Part shown: one piece after another, positions 61,974 to 64,000 of the stretch
Layout: each line of letters opens with the position of its first letter
Position numbering within the stretch: the first letter of the stretch is position 1
Source: Arthrobacter sp. SLBN-112
Lineage (GTDB): Bacteria; Actinomycetota; Actinomycetes; Actinomycetales; Micrococcaceae
DNA length: 64,000 nt
NCBI RefSeq assembly: GCF_006715225.1
Contig: NZ_VFMU01000001.1
Span: 496,001-560,000, forward strand
Reading direction: 5' to 3'
Translations under genes and position numbers: made by a program
The notes under the pieces: generated by a model
What the model saw: only the letters and a program-made list of their open reading frames with translations
Told to the model about the DNA's origin: nothing
Database searches by the model: none

Positions 61974-63167
61974 GTGTCAGCAAAGCGCCCCACCTTCCCA
62001 TCAAGGTTCAATAGGCCAGTGGCTTGCTCCCTCGCTGTGGCCGCGCTGGCCGCAAGCGCGGGACTCACGCTGTCCGCTCCCGCAGCCAATGCCGAGCCCA
62101 GCAACTACCGCTTCGACTTCGGCGCGGGTCCAGTCGAGCAGGGCTACACCGGGGTCAGCGCAGCTGACGCGTACAGCCCGGAGATGCGCTACGGCTTCAA
62201 CACCCCCGAACACGTGGTCAACGTCCCGGCAAAGGGCAGCGGCGCGGGCAGTGATGCCGTCCGTTTCCTGGAGTTTGGTACCAAGAGCAGCAACACGTTC
62301 AACGTGGACCTGAAGGAGGGCCTGTACAAAGTCACGGTCACTTTGGGCGACACCTCCCGGGCCAGCATCGCGGCTGAAGGAGTTTTCCAAGCCATGAACC
62401 TCACCGGCAACGGTGCCACGGATTCCTTTGAGATCCCGGTGACGGACGGCCAGCTGAACCTGCTGGTCACCGAGGGCAAGGTGGGAACGGCCTTTACCCT
62501 GAGCTCGCTGGAGATTGAAAAGGTGTCCCGCCATCCGGAGATGGACCCGACCATCTGGGTGGGCGGCGACTCCACGGTGGCCAACTACTACCCCTTGGAA
62601 ACAAGCGTCCAGGGCGGCTGGGGCCAGATGCTCCCGCAGTTCGTTGACCCCGAGGCTTTCGACATCCGCAATATGGCCACAGGCGGCCAGATCGCCCGCG
62701 GCTTCCGCAACGACGGCCAGTTCGAGGCCATCCTGCAGTACATCAAGCCCGGCGACCTGTTCCTCCTCGAAATGGGCATCAACGACACCGCCGCGAAGAA
62801 CGCCACCACCGAGGCCGAGTTCAAGGAGATCATGCGGGACATGGTCCGCCAGGTGGCCGCCACGGGCGCCACCCCCGTCCTGGTCACGCCGCAGGGCCGG
62901 GCCACCGACTTCGTGGACGGAATCCACAGTTCGGTGGACCGCTGGTACCGGCACTCCACGGTGGCCCTTGCCCAGGAGGAAGGTGTGCCGCTGGTGGACC
63001 TGAATGTCCTGTCCTCCGCCTACTTCACAGGGATCGGGCCCGACGCCACGCTCGCCCTGTTCATGACCGGCGATACCCTGCACCCCAACCGGGCAGGTGC
63101 AGCGGAACTGGCCCGCCTGGTCACCGCTGACCTCACCAGGCAGGGCCTGCTGGGCGGGGCCGCCTGA
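61974..63167 (+). CDS. Secreted SGNH hydrolase, rhamnogalacturonan acetylesterase-like
   Basis: 397 residues from GTG 61974; AAGGAG 6-7 nt upstream favours it over the ATG at 61968, which is too close. The Sec signal runs to about residue 40 (SLAVAALAASAGLTLSAPAA). Residues 45-180 form a beta-sandwich domain like the one before plant and bacterial rhamnogalacturonan acetylesterases (RFDFGAGPVEQGYTGVSAAD). The SGNH domain has IWVGGDSTVANYYP (Ser), NMATGGQ, EMGINDT and DTLHPNRAGA (Asp, His). It would deacetylate pectin and thus joins the pectin theme of the window. Confidence 0.9.
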   Translation: MSAKRPTFPSRFNRPVACSLAVAALAASAGLTLSAPAANAEPSNYRFDFGAGPVEQGYTGVSAADAYSPEMRYGFNTPEHVVNVPAKGSGAGSDAVRFLEFGTKSSNTFNVDLKEGLYKVTVTLGDTSRASIAAEGVFQAMNLTGNGATDSFEIPVTDGQLNLLVTEGKVGTAFTLSSLEIEKVSRHPEMDPTIWVGGDSTVANYYPLETSVQGGWGQMLPQFVDPEAFDIRNMATGGQIARGFRNDGQFEAILQYIKPGDLFLLEMGINDTAAKNATTEAEFKEIMRDMVRQVAATGATPVLVTPQGRATDFVDGIHSSVDRWYRHSTVALAQEEGVPLVDLNVLSSAYFTGIGPDATLALFMTGDTLHPNRAGAAELARLVTADLTRQGLLGGAA

Positions 63168-63187
63168 CGGGACCCCCAAAAGGAACC

Positions 63188-63246
63188 ACGACGGCGGTGT
63201 GCGGCACCCATGGCTTTGGAACCATGGTGCCGCACCCCGCCGTCGT
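63188..63246. terminator. Long bidirectional hairpin, extended GACGACGGCGG family member
   Basis: Arms at 63188-63213 and 63222-63246 pair with one mismatch and one bulged C. The outer part repeats the CGACGGCGG...CCGCCGTCG core of the family, followed by CCTTT, with an added inner stem. It lies between the convergent SGNH and acyl-CoA synthetase genes. Confidence 0.75.
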
Positions 63247-63261
63247 CCTTTCCTGTCCTGT

Positions 63262-64000
63262 TTAACTGCCCGCTTCCGCGGCCCGCTGCTGCCTCAGGAC
63301 GTAGCGCTGCAGCTTCCCCGACGGCGTCTTGGGCAGCTCCTCAACGAAGTGGATGCGGCGCGGGTAGGCGTGGGCGGCGAACTGCGTCTTCACCATGGTC
63401 TGGAGTTCGGTCACCAGGGCGTCACCGCCGGTGGTCCCGGCCGCCAGGACAACGTAGGCCTCCAGGACTTCTCCGCGCAGTTCGTCGGGGGCGCCCACCA
63501 CGGCAGTTTCCAGGACCGCCGGGTGGGTGGCAAGGACGCTCTCGACGTCGAAAGGGCCAATCCGGTATCCGGCCATGATGATCACGTCGTCATCCCGGGA
63601 GGAGAAGAAATAGTAGCCGTCCGCGTCCACCATGCCCGCATCACCGGTCAGGTACCACTTGGCGTCCGCGCTGAACCTTTCGGCCGTTTTGTCCGGGGCG
63701 TCCCGGTACCCCTTGAACCACATCATGGGGCTTTCGGCCACGTTGACGGCAACCCTGCCCAGTTCACCCGGCGCGGCCGGTTCGTCGGCATTGTCCTTGA
63801 GGACGGCGCAGCTCCACCCCGGCAGGGGCCGGCCCATGGATCCGGGCCTGAGCTCCGTCCTCACGTCGTCATGCCAGGCGTTGATGATCATCATCCCGTG
63901 TTCGGTCTGTCCGTAGTGGTCCCGGACGGGAACGCCCAGCACCTCGCGGGCCCAGCTGATCACTTCGGGGGTCAGCGGTTCGCCGGCGGAGGAGGCACGC
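63262..64000 (-). CDS. AMP-forming acyl-CoA synthetase, C-terminal part (start outside window)
   Basis: The frame is open to the window edge and gives about 246 residues. The visible part starts RASSAGEPLTPEVISWAREV (end of the N-terminal domain), then VRDHYGQTEHGMMI, the acetyl-CoA synthetase-type YGQTE motif. YLTGDAGMVDADGYYFFSSR follows with the hinge, then DVIIMAGYRIGPFDVESVLA, and the C-terminal catalytic Lys in LPKTPSGKLQR. It is a medium-chain or acetyl-type acyl-CoA ligase of the MACS group. Substrate undetermined. Confidence 0.9.
   Translation of the reverse strand, partial: RASSAGEPLTPEVISWAREVLGVPVRDHYGQTEHGMMIINAWHDDVRTELRPGSMGRPLPGWSCAVLKDNADEPAAPGELGRVAVNVAESPMMWFKGYRDAPDKTAERFSADAKWYLTGDAGMVDADGYYFFSSRDDDVIIMAGYRIGPFDVESVLATHPAVLETAVVGAPDELRGEVLEAYVVLAAGTTGGDALVTELQTMVKTQFAAHAYPRRIHFVEELPKTPSGKLQRYVLRQQRAAEAGS

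Overview
The window is high-GC DNA read as a chromosomal segment of an actinobacterium, most likely an Arthrobacter or Pseudarthrobacter relative (Micrococcaceae). This is an inference from codon usage, several leaderless genes, a DUF222/HNH (13E12-type) endonuclease, DUF427 and DUF3100 proteins and a broad catabolic gene set. No rRNA, tRNA or CRISPR array was seen. The content is mostly accessory metabolism: small uptake-and-degradation operons, each with its own regulator.

Layout. 1-1600: the 3' end of a 2-keto-3-deoxygluconate permease, a small protein, and a scar holding a frameshifted serine recombinase that runs in frame into an LGFP-type repeat remnant. 1600-5350: a leftward creatine module (MHS-type MFS transporter, creatinase, IclR regulator). 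5500-11150: membrane and lipoprotein genes of unknown function, then an ArsR/AHSA1 pair. 11240-14600: a pectin locus with a PL1 pectate lyase and a fused rhamnogalacturonan acetylesterase-pectin methylesterase, behind a LacI-type operator. 14690-22250: mostly single genes (VOC, DUF427, patatin, GNAT, NYN-LOTUS protein, SRPBCC, metallophosphatase, DUF222/HNH). 22380-28610: an RpiR-headed operon (beta-hydroxyacid dehydrogenase, aldehyde dehydrogenase, M20 hydrolase, DUF3100 membrane protein). 28800-31740: two Tat-exported phosphoesterases. 31790-41110: an acid catabolic cluster (acyl-CoA dehydrogenases, LysR, class III CoA-transferase, thioesterase, SDR, thiolase, MaoC, MFS) with every step of a CoA-dependent beta-oxidation round. 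41120-46350: an orphan type I restriction-like nuclease and an asymmetric heterodimeric ABC exporter. 46530-54190: a PucR regulator and an operon of a GNAT acyltransferase, a polar amino acid ABC importer, an enolase-superfamily racemase and an M20 hydrolase; this gene set fits D- to L-amino acid conversion through N-acyl intermediates. 54140-60350: GlxA-type regulator, cysteine hydrolase, paired SMR efflux proteins, a PRISE-type reductase and KatG. 60450-64000: GNAT, ABM monooxygenase, a small acidic protein, a secreted rhamnogalacturonan acetylesterase-like SGNH hydrolase, and the C-terminal part of an acyl-CoA synthetase.

Three patterns run across the window. First, eight near-identical hairpins built on GGACGACGGCGGGTG/ACCCGCCGTCGTCC lie at gene 3' ends like a dispersed terminator family. 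Second, at least seven genes have a -10-like hexamer followed by exactly 6 nt and then the start codon, which indicates leaderless transcripts. Third, perfect palindromes sit inside promoter spacers (ArsR, pectate lyase) or over the -10 region (61819-61858), giving concrete operator predictions.
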